Below are positions 1 to 5,349 of a DNA stretch of 7,269 nt, piece by piece (position 1 is the stretch's first letter; each line of letters starts with the position of its first letter). The notes below the pieces were generated by a model. The model worked only from the letters and a program-made list of their open reading frames with translations, was not told the DNA's origin and did not search any database. The position numbers and the translations under genes are program-made. Origin of the DNA: Candidatus Saganbacteria bacterium (GTDB taxonomy: Bacteria; Margulisbacteria; WOR-1; O2-12-FULL-45-9; XYB2-FULL-48-7). The stretch lies in assembly GCA_020051815.1 (NCBI GenBank), contig JAGVQF010000111.1, forward strand, positions 1 to 7,269. The letters run 5' to 3'.

Positions 1-1449
1 AACCAGGCGAGCTACGCCGTCAAAGAGGTCAGGAAAAAAGAACAAAAGCGTAATCCGGCGCCGCCCTTTATTACCAGCACCCTGCAGCAGGACGCCTCCC
101 GCAAGCTCGGCTACTCCGCCAAGAAGACGATGGTCCTCGCCCAGAAATTATATGAAGGTGAAGAAGTCGCCGGTGAAGGCCGGGTCGGTTTGATCACTTA
201 TATGAGGACCGACTCGGTCCGCATCGCGGCCGAGGCCGAAACCGAGGTCAGAAAATATATTGCTTCGACTTATGGCGCGCAGTTCCTGCCGCCGGCGCCG
301 ATCAAATATAAGAAAAAGAAACAGGCCCAGGACGCCCACGAGGCGATCCGGCCGACCTCGATCGCCAGGACGCCGGACAAGATCAAAGAGAGCTTGAGCC
401 CGGACGAGTTCCGCCTCTATGAGTTGATCTGGAAGAGATTTGTCGCCTGCCAGATGGAGGCGGCGGTCTTTGACCAGACCTCCGTTGATATCGCGGCGGG
501 TGAATATATATTGCGCGCCACCGGCTCGGTCATAAAGTTTGAGGGCTTCCTGAAACTCTATGAGGAGAGCACTGACGAGGCCGCGGAGGACAAAGAAGCG
601 CTCCTGCCGGAATTAAAAGCTGCCGAAAAATTGAAAATGATCGAAGTCAAGCCCGCCCAGCACTTTACCGAGCCGCCGCCGCGCTACACCGAGGCCTCGC
701 TGGTCAAAGAGCTGGAGCAAAAGGGGATCGGCCGCCCGTCGACTTACGCCCCGATCATCTCGACCATCCAGGATCGCGGCTATGTGATCAAAGAGGGCAA
801 AGCGCTCAAGCCGACCGATATTGGCGTCACGACCAATCGCCTGCTGGTCAAAAGTTTTCCCACGATCATGGACGTCAAGTTCACCGCCGGGATGGAAGAC
901 AAGCTGGACGAGATCATCGAAGGTGAGATGAAATGGACCACCGTTTTGAAAGAATTTTACGAACCGTTCAAGGTGGCGCTTGACGAGGCCGAGGTCAAGA
1001 TGGAGAAGGTCAAAAAAGAGATCATGACCGATGAGCTTTGCCCCAAGTGCGGCAGCAAAATAGTGATCAGGCAGGGCCGCTATGGCGAGTTCATGGCCTG
1101 TTCGACCTATCCCAAATGCAAGTTCACCAAGAACACGCCGGAGGAAGAGGCGAAGGCCAAGTCAGTGCAGGAGATCTGCGAGAAATGCGGCAAGCCGATG
1201 GTCTTGAAGCGCGGCCGCTTCGGGGAATTCCTGGCCTGCAGCGGTTATCCCGCCTGTCGCAACATCAAGTCTATCTTGAAAAAACTCGAGGCCAAGTGCC
1301 CCAAGTGCGTCGGCGATCTGGTTGAGCGGCGGACGAGAAAGGGCAAGCTGTTCTTTAGCTGTATCAATTATCCCAAGTGCGATTTTGCGACCTGGCAGAG
1401 GCCGGGAACGGAGAAGCCCAAACCCAAAGAGGGGGAAGGCGCGGAGTAA
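1..1449 (+). CDS. topA: DNA topoisomerase I (type IA), C-terminal part, 5' end outside window
   Basis: This enzyme relaxes negatively supercoiled DNA by cutting one strand through a 5'-phosphotyrosyl link. The frame is open from base 1 and reads NQASYAVKEV, followed by the PPFITSTLQQDASRKLGYSA segment typical of bacterial TopA. The active-site motif GLITYMRTDS lies around 187-216, with the catalytic Tyr codon at 199-201. The HEAIRPT segment (about 340-360) and the KGIGRPSTYA segment (about 721-750) are also diagnostic. The C-terminus carries three C4 zinc fingers, each of the form CxxC...Cx5C, at about 1039-1119, 1177-1257 and 1297-1380, followed by a short basic/acidic tail. About 480 residues are present. 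By comparison with E. coli (Tyr319 of 865), roughly 250 N-terminal residues including the Toprim domain lie upstream of the window. The stop is one base before panC, so the two are probably co-transcribed. Confidence 0.97.
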   Translation, partial: NQASYAVKEVRKKEQKRNPAPPFITSTLQQDASRKLGYSAKKTMVLAQKLYEGEEVAGEGRVGLITYMRTDSVRIAAEAETEVRKYIASTYGAQFLPPAPIKYKKKKQAQDAHEAIRPTSIARTPDKIKESLSPDEFRLYELIWKRFVACQMEAAVFDQTSVDIAAGEYILRATGSVIKFEGFLKLYEESTDEAAEDKEALLPELKAAEKLKMIEVKPAQHFTEPPPRYTEASLVKELEQKGIGRPSTYAPIISTIQDRGYVIKEGKALKPTDIGVTTNRLLVKSFPTIMDVKFTAGMEDKLDEIIEGEMKWTTVLKEFYEPFKVALDEAEVKMEKVKKEIMTDELCPKCGSKIVIRQGRYGEFMACSTYPKCKFTKNTPEEEAKAKSVQEICEKCGKPMVLKRGRFGEFLACSGYPACRNIKSILKKLEAKCPKCVGDLVERRTRKGKLFFSCINYPKCDFATWQRPGTEKPKPKEGEGAE

Positions 1450-1450
1450 A

Positions 1451-2296
1451 ATGCGCGAGATCAAGAACCTGCGGGAAATGTATCTTTATTCCCTGAAGGC
1501 CAAATCCCACGGCAAGAAGGTCGGTTTTGTCCCGACGATGGGCGCCCTGCACGAAGGCCATCTCTCCCTGATCGTTGAAGCGAAAAAGAAGTGCGACCTC
1601 GTGATAGTGAGCATCTTTGTCAACCCGATCCAGTTCGCCCCCAGCGAGGATTTTGGCAGTTATCCCCGCAATGTCGGCAAGGACAAAAAACTGCTGAAGA
1701 ATTTCGCGATCGACGCGCTCTTTCTCCCTTCCGCCGACAAAATGTTCCCCGACGGCTTCAAAACGTTCGTCGAGGTCGAAGCGCTCTCCAAAAAGATGTG
1801 CGGCCGCTCCCGGCCGACCCACTTTCGCGGCGTGGCGACCGTGGTGACAAAACTCTTCAATATCGTTAATCCCGACCTGGCGTTCTTCGGCGAAAAAGAT
1901 TATCAGCAACAATTGATCATCAAACAGCTGGCCGCCGACCTCAACTTGCCGGTCGAAGTCGTAACTCTGCCTACCGTGCGCGAATTTGACGGCCTAGCCA
2001 TGAGCTCGCGCAACACCAAGCTAAACCCGAAAGAGAGAAAATCGGCCGCCATCCTTTATAAGGCTCTTAGCCTGGCGCGGCGCGAGATCGAGGGCGGCGA
2101 GCACGACCTCAACAAACTGCTCTTTCGCCTGCGCTCGCTGATCGGCAGCGAGCCGAGCGTCCGCCTCGATTACTTGGTGGCGGCTGATCCGAAAACATTG
2201 CAGGAAGTCAAAAAGATCGGCGGCAAAGTGCTTTTTGCCCTGGCGGCCTATCTTGGCAAGACACGGTTGATTGATAATATCGTAGTGGGGGAGTAG
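1451..2296 (+). CDS. panC: Pantothenate synthetase (pantoate-beta-alanine ligase)
   Basis: PanC joins pantoate and beta-alanine with ATP hydrolysis to AMP, the last step of pantothenate (coenzyme A precursor) synthesis in the cytoplasm. The 281-residue product matches the usual length of about 280. Visible motifs are the HIGH-like ATP site in PTMGALHEGH (HEGH at residues 34-37), FVNPIQF (56-62, pantoate site), FGEKDYQQ (146-153) and the KMSKS-like loop in REFDGLAMSSRN (177-188). The frame is open back to 1322, but that stretch overlaps the topA zinc-finger region and has no PanC similarity. The ATG at 1451 gives the expected start MREIKNLREM. It has GGAG at 1443-1446 and a stronger purine tract at about 1428-1439 upstream, both inside topA. 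One base separates it from the topA stop. No other pantothenate genes (panB, panD) are in the window. Confidence 0.97.
   Translation: MREIKNLREMYLYSLKAKSHGKKVGFVPTMGALHEGHLSLIVEAKKKCDLVIVSIFVNPIQFAPSEDFGSYPRNVGKDKKLLKNFAIDALFLPSADKMFPDGFKTFVEVEALSKKMCGRSRPTHFRGVATVVTKLFNIVNPDLAFFGEKDYQQQLIIKQLAADLNLPVEVVTLPTVREFDGLAMSSRNTKLNPKERKSAAILYKALSLARREIEGGEHDLNKLLFRLRSLIGSEPSVRLDYLVAADPKTLQEVKKIGGKVLFALAAYLGKTRLIDNIVVGE
2253..2280 (+). promoter_or_regulatory. Weak candidate sigma70-type promoter inside the panC 3' end
   Basis: TTGGCA (2253-2258, five of six matches to TTGACA) is followed after 16 bases by TAATAT (2275-2280, four of six matches to TATAAT). Transcription from it would begin near 2287 and place the G-rich tract in the 5' leader of the pilin-like cluster. 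The boxes lie within panC codons and the match is only moderate, so this could be chance. Confidence 0.2.
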
Positions 2297-2300
2297 GGAA

Positions 2301-2349
2301 GGAGATCCGGAGATCAGGGGATTAGGGTTTGGGGATCGGGAAATCGGGG
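2301..2349 (+). repeat. G-rich degenerate 8-base tandem repeat with canonical G-quadruplex pattern
   Basis: The gap between panC and the first pilin-like gene is built from related units of 7-8 bases: GGAGATCC (2301-2308), GGAGATCA (2309-2316), GGGGATTA (2317-2324), then diverged copies GGGTTTG, GGGATCG and GGAAATC. Within it, five runs of three or four G lie at 2317-2320, 2325-2327, 2331-2334, 2338-2340 and 2346-2349. The loops between them are 4, 3, 3 and 5 bases. This satisfies the usual G3+N1-7 quadruplex rule on the plus (RNA-sense) strand. The tract ends 20 bases before the next start codon. Whether it folds or has a role is not shown by sequence. Confidence 0.75.
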
Positions 2350-2369
2350 ACGAATAAAGGGGGAAGGCA

Positions 2370-2696
2370 GTGGCAGGCAAGGGAGGATTCACTTTAATTG
2401 AATTGTCAGTTGTAATGGGCATCGTCGGCTTGATCCTTCTGCTATCTTTTCCGACGCTGGCAAACTTTCGGGAACAGGTCTATCTGGAATCCGCCTCAAA
2501 TCAACTCGTGTCTGACCTACGCCTCGCGCAAGCCAAAGCGATCTGCTTTAACGAAACGCAGGCCTGCGATCGTTTCAAATTTGCCAAAACCGGCAACCCG
2601 CCGCCCGGCGGCTCGGGCACAGCGCTCCTTTCCGGGCGCTCGGGCAGCGTGCGCAAAGTCATCGTTTCTTCGGCCGGGAGGGTTCGCGTTGAATAG
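2370..2696 (+). CDS. GspH/FimT-like minor pilin or pseudopilin, compact
   Basis: This is a small type IV pilin-family protein of 108 residues. The leader MAGKGG is followed by FTLIELSVVMGIVGLILLL, giving a prepilin peptidase cleavage site G6/F7 with Glu at mature position 5 and a hydrophobic helix. The mature part has the LRLAQAKAI helix typical of GspH/FimT, then a Pro/Gly-rich PPPGGSGT segment, and ends in a strand KVIVSSAGRVRVE. That ending is the usual C-terminal edge of the fold, so the gene looks complete although shorter than the usual 150-170 residues. The start is GTG at 2370, preceded by a strong purine ribosome site (AAGGGGGAAGG, 2357-2367). It would sit in the inner membrane and, after processing, in the tip of a pilus or type II secretion pseudopilus. 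Pilus versus secretion role cannot be decided here. Confidence 0.85.
   Translation: MAGKGGFTLIELSVVMGIVGLILLLSFPTLANFREQVYLESASNQLVSDLRLAQAKAICFNETQACDRFKFAKTGNPPPGGSGTALLSGRSGSVRKVIVSSAGRVRVE
2676..2691 (+). promoter_or_regulatory. Ribosome binding site supporting a TTG start
   Basis: GGGAGG at 2676-2681, inside the preceding gene, stands 7 bases before TTG at 2689-2691. No ATG or GTG sits near the expected leader of the GspI-like protein. An upstream start would add 36 residues of arginine/proline-rich sequence with no leader character, so this site fixes the TTG start. Confidence 0.7.
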
Positions 2697-2976
2697 AAAA
2701 GGCTTCACCCTGGTCGAAGTAATTATGGCCGGCGCGATCTTCCTGCTGGCGATCTCGAGCTTCAATTATCTATCGAAGTCCGCCCAGAATTATCTACCGC
2801 GGGCAAAGATGAGGGGGCTCGCGCTCTGCCAGGCGCGCTCCGAAATGGAGCGGGTCAGACGCCTGCCATTTGACATATTATATTCGGCCGGCAGCGTCGA
2901 GGTGACAAGGATCGACGATGACCTTTGCCTGGTCCGGGTCGATCAGCTCTACACGCTCCGGAGCCGTTATCAATGA
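2689..2976 (+). CDS. GspI/PilV-like minor pilin or pseudopilin
   Basis: The product is 95 residues with a TTG start giving MNRKG/FTLVEVIMAGAIFLLAISS, a five-residue basic leader with cleavage G5/F6 and Glu at mature position 5. The hydrophobic helix continues into an amphipathic helix with ALCQARSEMERVRRLPFD, resembling the LA-A-EMERVR helix of the GspI/PilV family (PF02501-like). The reading frame overlaps the end of the GspH-like gene by 8 bases. Its TGA overlaps the next ATG as ATGA, so translational coupling on both sides is likely. The order H-I-J-K matches both type II secretion and type IV pilus (FimT/U-V-W-X) priming complexes, in which I/V is the core subunit. The protein is short, and the C-terminal part is only a few beta strands. 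Confidence 0.85.
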   Translation: MNRKGFTLVEVIMAGAIFLLAISSFNYLSKSAQNYLPRAKMRGLALCQARSEMERVRRLPFDILYSAGSVEVTRIDDDLCLVRVDQLYTLRSRYQ

Positions 2977-3497
2977 AACAGAGCTTATCTTCAGTAAATT
3001 CCGCAAGACCCCATACTGAAGTATGGGGAATAACAACAGTGAGTCAAAATTCCCCACACTTTAGTGTGGGGTTTAAACCGCGGGTGAGTCGCGGCTTTAC
3101 CCTGGTCGAATTGATCGTCGCGCTGACGCTTTTGACGGCGCTGGTCGGCGGGCTGTTCTTTTCTTTCGGCCAGGGCTTGCGGAACTGGAGAAAGATCACG
3201 GCAGCGGCCGCTCACCTTCAGGTTGAGAGTATTATCAGCGAGCGGATCTGCCGGGAAGTCCGGCTTGGGGCAGTTCTACCCGCCTCAAGCTCTTCGGAGG
3301 TCTTTCTAAAGATCGACGGTGAGGCCGTGAGCTATAAATTGGTCGATTCGAAGGTCAGAAGAAAGAAGGGAAGTACCACCGCCTATCTGACCGATGATAA
3401 GGAGATTAAGCGGCTATTCTTCTCATATCCGGCCGCCGGGGCGATTAACATCACGGTCGACGATCTCTCTTTCCTTGTTTCGGGGAGAAACCAATGA
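2973..3497 (+). CDS. GspJ/PilW-like minor pilin or pseudopilin with unusual long leader
   Basis: From the ATG at 2973 the product is 174 residues. The prepilin motif SRG/FTLVELIVALTLLTALVGG has cleavage G41/F42 and Glu at mature position 5. The mature part, with SFGQGLRNWRK, ISERICREVR and a C-terminal FFSYPAAGAINITVDDLSF, fits the GspJ/PilW type. The ATG overlaps the preceding stop as ATGA and has GGAG at 2960-2963, so it is the preferred start. It gives a 41-residue leader, much longer than the usual 5-25, because residues 12-34 are encoded by an inverted hairpin repeat (3008-3072). An in-frame GTG at 3084 would give the normal short leader MSRG, but its ribosome site is poor. Another GTG at 3039 is also in frame. 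The protein is expected at the pilus or pseudopilus tip. The family call is good; the true start is uncertain. Confidence 0.82.
   Translation: MKQSLSSVNSARPHTEVWGITTVSQNSPHFSVGFKPRVSRGFTLVELIVALTLLTALVGGLFFSFGQGLRNWRKITAAAAHLQVESIISERICREVRLGAVLPASSSSEVFLKIDGEAVSYKLVDSKVRRKKGSTTAYLTDDKEIKRLFFSYPAAGAINITVDDLSFLVSGRNQ
3008..3072 (+). repeat. REPIN-like inverted pair of hairpin repeats inside a coding frame
   Basis: Two 24-base arms (3008-3031 and 3049-3072) are inverted copies of one sequence separated by 17 bases. Each arm is itself a hairpin. The first has an 8-bp stem CCCCATAC/GTATGGGG with loop TGAA (3009-3028). The second has stem CCCCACAC/GTGTGGGG with loop TTTA (3052-3071). Comparing arm 1 with the reverse complement of arm 2, only three positions differ. 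Two of them form one base pair in the stem (T-A in one, C-G in the other), and the third is in the loop. This architecture is that of REP doublets (REPINs) or ends recognised by REP-associated/IS200-type Y1 transposases. No transposase gene is present in the window. The frame stays open through the element on both strands. Confidence 0.85.
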
Positions 3498-3910
3498 ACA
3501 GGCGCGGTTCGGCGCTGCTTCTGGTCATCATCCTATGTGCCGCCTTGATGTCGCTGGCTGTTATTCTGACTAAAATGGTTTATAATACTTATGCGACGGA
3601 GGACTTGATTGGCAAGAGGGAAGCGGCGTTCTGTCTGGCCGAAGCGGGGCTTGAGGCCGGTAAAGTGAAATTGGCCAGGAATCCCGGCTGGTACACTGAT
3701 CTGCCGCATTATCCCGAGGATGATGGCGGCTGGCTTAAGTCCGGAGCGGTTGGCGAGAAAAGCGCTCTGCCGTCGGGTTCATTTATGATCGTGAGAGAAA
3801 AGGATGAGGCCCGGCTCTACGCGGTCGGGATTGTCGGGCGGGCGAGAGTCGTCCTGAAAATTACTTTTTCTTTGGCGCCTTACAAAACCTTGAGTTGGAC
3901 AGAGATCTAA
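3494..3910 (+). CDS. PilX/GspK-like minor pilin-family membrane protein
   Basis: The product is 138 residues. A short basic leader MNRRG is followed by a hydrophobic helix SALLLVIILCAALMSLAVIL (residues 6-25). Then comes the FCLAEAGLEAGKVKL helix (46-60), which resembles the PilX N-terminal domain (AAEA-LRAG pattern). A possible cleavage site is G5/S6. Mature position 5 is Leu rather than Glu, as known for GspK, but the protein is far shorter than GspK (about 300 residues), so a PilX-like subunit fits better. The ATG overlaps the previous stop (ATGA at 3494-3497) and has GGGGAG at 3482-3487, 6 bases upstream. It completes a four-gene overlapping cluster whose products would form the priming complex of a pilus or pseudopilus. 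No assembly ATPase, platform protein or peptidase is in the window. Confidence 0.75.
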   Translation: MNRRGSALLLVIILCAALMSLAVILTKMVYNTYATEDLIGKREAAFCLAEAGLEAGKVKLARNPGWYTDLPHYPEDDGGWLKSGAVGEKSALPSGSFMIVREKDEARLYAVGIVGRARVVLKITFSLAPYKTLSWTEI

Positions 3911-3926
3911 AAAAGAGAGGAAAAAC

Positions 3927-4283
3927 ATGAATTATCTGATACTGACGATTTCGGTCCTGTTGGCGGTCGCGGGACAGTTGCTGATGAAGAAAGGCATGAT
4001 GATCTTCGGGACCTTCCGGGCCACTCAACTGTTGCAGAATGTTATACCCATGTTCCTAAACCCTTATGTCTTTTTGGGTTTTGTTTGCTTTGGGCTCTCT
4101 TCCCTCTTTTGGCTGATCGTCCTCTCGCGCCTGCCGCTCTCCCTGGTCTATCCCATGGTCAGCGTCGCCTACGTGCTGGTGGCGTTCGCTTCGATCGTCT
4201 TTTTTAAAGAGCACGTCAGCCTGATCCGCTGGACCGGCATCGGGGTAATAATCCTGGGGGTCTACCTGATCTCGAGGTCTTAA
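3927..4283 (+). CDS. Four-helix SMR/EamA-type membrane transporter half-unit
   Basis: The product is 118 residues and very hydrophobic, with four predicted membrane helices at about 3-20, 42-64, 67-88 and 95-115. It starts MNYLILTISVLLAVAGQLLMKKG and contains the SRLPLSLVYPMVS motif between helices 2 and 3 and a C-terminal GIGVIILGVYLISRS, which place it in the drug/metabolite transporter superfamily. Aligned with EmrE through LMK in helix 1, the essential Glu14 is replaced by Ala, so a proton-coupled multidrug exporter is unlikely. ArnE/ArnF-like lipid-carrier flippase subunits or other EamA half-proteins are closer guesses. GAGAGG at 3915-3920 stands 6 bases before the ATG. It follows the pilin-like cluster by 16 bases, so may share its transcript, but no functional link is evident. 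Its stop is one base from the convergent gene's stop. The substrate is unknown. Confidence 0.8.
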   Translation: MNYLILTISVLLAVAGQLLMKKGMMIFGTFRATQLLQNVIPMFLNPYVFLGFVCFGLSSLFWLIVLSRLPLSLVYPMVSVAYVLVAFASIVFFKEHVSLIRWTGIGVIILGVYLISRS

Positions 4284-4284
4284 T

Positions 4285-4776
4285 CTAGTCTTTTTTGTAA
4301 TACTTGGTGAAGTCTTCGGGGCGCATGTTCTCGATGAAGTCCTTGAATTTCTTCGTTTCTTCCGCGTCTTTCTCCGAATTGACGAGCTTCGCCTGCATCA
4401 TGACGACCTCTGAAACGAAGACCGGCACGTGGCCGCGCACGGCCAGCGCGATCGCGTCGGAGGGCCGGGCGTCCAGGCTCAAGGTCTTGCCGTCTTTTAA
4501 CTCAACATCGACCAGGGCGAAGAAAGTGCCGTCCTTGACGTCATTGATGACGACCTTTGAAAGCTTGCCGCCCAGGCTCTCGATCGCGTTCTTTAAGAGG
4601 TCGTGGGTCATGGGCCGCGGCGGCTGTGAGCCCTGCAGTTCCATGGCAATGGCGGCGGCCTCAAAGACGCCGATCCAGATGGGGAGAAAATTCAGTTCTT
4701 CCTGGTCGCGAAGCAAAACAATGGGGGAGAGGTTGCGGGGATCAAAACCCAGGCCGCCGACCTGCATCTCGATCAT
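4285..4776 (-). CDS. Bifunctional nuclease family protein (BFN/DUF151)
   Basis: The product is 163 residues and spans the BFN (DUF151) domain, roughly residues 1-135, plus a charged tail ending KYYKKD. Recognisable family segments are the N-terminal SPIVLLRDQEELNFLPIWIG (17-36) with the following EAAAIAMEL, TFFALVDVEL (84-93) and DARPSDAIALAVR (102-114), the last being the strongest signature. Plant members have been reported to have both RNase and DNase activity and bacterial structures are known, but the cellular role in bacteria is not settled. The gene lies 9 bases after rplT on the same strand, so it is probably the last gene of the thrS-infC-rpmI-rplT operon. No good Shine-Dalgarno sequence precedes the ATG; translation may depend on coupling to rplT. 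A second ATG three codons in is also possible. Confidence 0.88.
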   Translation of the reverse strand: MIEMQVGGLGFDPRNLSPIVLLRDQEELNFLPIWIGVFEAAAIAMELQGSQPPRPMTHDLLKNAIESLGGKLSKVVINDVKDGTFFALVDVELKDGKTLSLDARPSDAIALAVRGHVPVFVSEVVMMQAKLVNSEKDAEETKKFKDFIENMRPEDFTKYYKKD

Positions 4777-4785
4777 TCGGCTTTT

Positions 4786-5145
4786 TTACTTGCCCGCCGA
4801 GAGGCGGGCGGACTCGACTACCTTCGTGAAAGCGCCAAAATCATTGACGGCCAGGTCGGCCAGCACTTTGCGGTCCAACATGATATTGGCTAGTTTCAGT
4901 TTATGGATCAACTCGTTATACTTGAGGCCCAGCATGCGGGCGGCGGCGTTGATTCTGGTCGTCCAGAGCCGGCGCATGGCCTGCTTCTTAAGCTTTCGGC
5001 CGATGGTGGCGTGTCTCTTGGCTTTGAAAACGGCGGTCTTGGCCCGCCGTATCTGCGTCCTGATCGTGATCCGGAAGCCCTTGGCGCGCTTTAATATCTT
5101 CTTTCTTTTCCGGCGGGCGACAAAACCTCTTTTGACCCTGACCAT
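4786..5145 (-). CDS. rplT: 50S ribosomal protein L20
   Basis: L20 is a primary 23S rRNA binding protein needed for early assembly of the large subunit. In E. coli it also represses rpmI-rplT translation. The 119-residue product has the usual length. The N-terminal basic extension MVRVKRGFVARRKRKKILKRAKGF is typical, as is the MRRLWTTRINAAARMLGLKYNELI core (about 57-80) and the C-terminal ADLAVNDFGAFTKVVESA. The usual GFRGRR near residue 23 reads GFRITIR, a mild departure. The ATG overlaps the rpmI stop as TAATG, and GGGAGG lies 9 bases upstream inside rpmI, so rpmI and rplT are translationally coupled. Confidence 0.97.
   Translation of the reverse strand: MVRVKRGFVARRKRKKILKRAKGFRITIRTQIRRAKTAVFKAKRHATIGRKLKKQAMRRLWTTRINAAARMLGLKYNELIHKLKLANIMLDRKVLADLAVNDFGAFTKVVESARLSAGK
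4792..4809 (-). other. GC-rich hairpin in the last codons of rplT
   Basis: On the minus strand GCCCGCC-TCTC-GGCGGGC forms a 7-bp all-GC stem with a four-base loop. It covers the final rplT codons just before the TAA at 4788-4786 and ends 15 bases before the DUF151 ATG. It is followed by an A-rich stretch rather than a T run, so it is not an intrinsic terminator. It could hide the region upstream of the DUF151 start, slow 3' exonuclease decay, or be a chance result of codon use. Confidence 0.5.
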
Positions 5146-5348
5146 TAGTTGGCGCCTCCCGGCAGCATCACTCTAATTCTGGCTTCGTCGGAGGGGGAAA
5201 CGACCGATTTGCGCTTCAGCCGCCGGCGCTGCGACGTCGACTTCCACTCGAGCAGGTGGCGCAGTTTGGCGTGCCGGCGCATGATCGTGCCCGATTTTTT
5301 GATGATAAATCTCTTGGCGGCGGCTTTTCTTGTTTTAATTTTCGGCAT
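5145..5348 (-). CDS. rpmI: 50S ribosomal protein L35
   Basis: The product is 67 residues, the normal length for L35, a small basic protein of the large ribosomal subunit. It starts MPKIKTRKAAAKRF, the hallmark of the family (MPKMKTxKAAAKRF), continues with RRHAKLRHLLEWKS, where most family members read RHLLTKKS, and ends in VMLPGGAN. The start ATG is one base after the infC stop, giving the conserved infC-rpmI-rplT order. No separate ribosome site with strong AGGAGG character is seen; the purine run AAAAAATAA of the infC end lies directly upstream, so coupling to infC translation is likely. Confidence 0.97.
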   Translation of the reverse strand: MPKIKTRKAAAKRFIIKKSGTIMRRHAKLRHLLEWKSTSQRRRLKRKSVVSPSDEARIRVMLPGGAN

Positions 5349-5349
5349 A

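Noticed and set aside
1322..1450. N-terminal extension of panC by 43 codons
   Set aside because: It overlaps the topA zinc-finger coding region, has no PanC similarity, and the ATG at 1451 gives the normal length.
2021..2422. Minus-strand open frame across the panC end and the G-rich gap
   Set aside because: Its Ser/Pro/Asn-rich start is just the complement of the G-rich repeat, and the rest is antisense to panC.
3008..3072. CRISPR repeat or transcription attenuator
   Set aside because: There are only two copies, in inverted rather than direct orientation, with no spacers. The second stem is followed by just TTTAAA, and the frame reads through into the gene.
4284..4297. Intrinsic terminator for the plus-strand block
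   Set aside because: A run of six T follows the stop, but no stable GC-rich stem precedes it.
4781..4809. Intrinsic terminator after rplT
   Set aside because: The stem is good, but in the rplT direction it is followed by A-rich sequence, not T, and DUF151 begins 15 bases later.
4304..5176. Long plus-strand open frame of 290 codons
   Set aside because: It is antisense to the DUF151 and rplT genes, has no recognisable domain, and its composition mirrors the codons of those genes.
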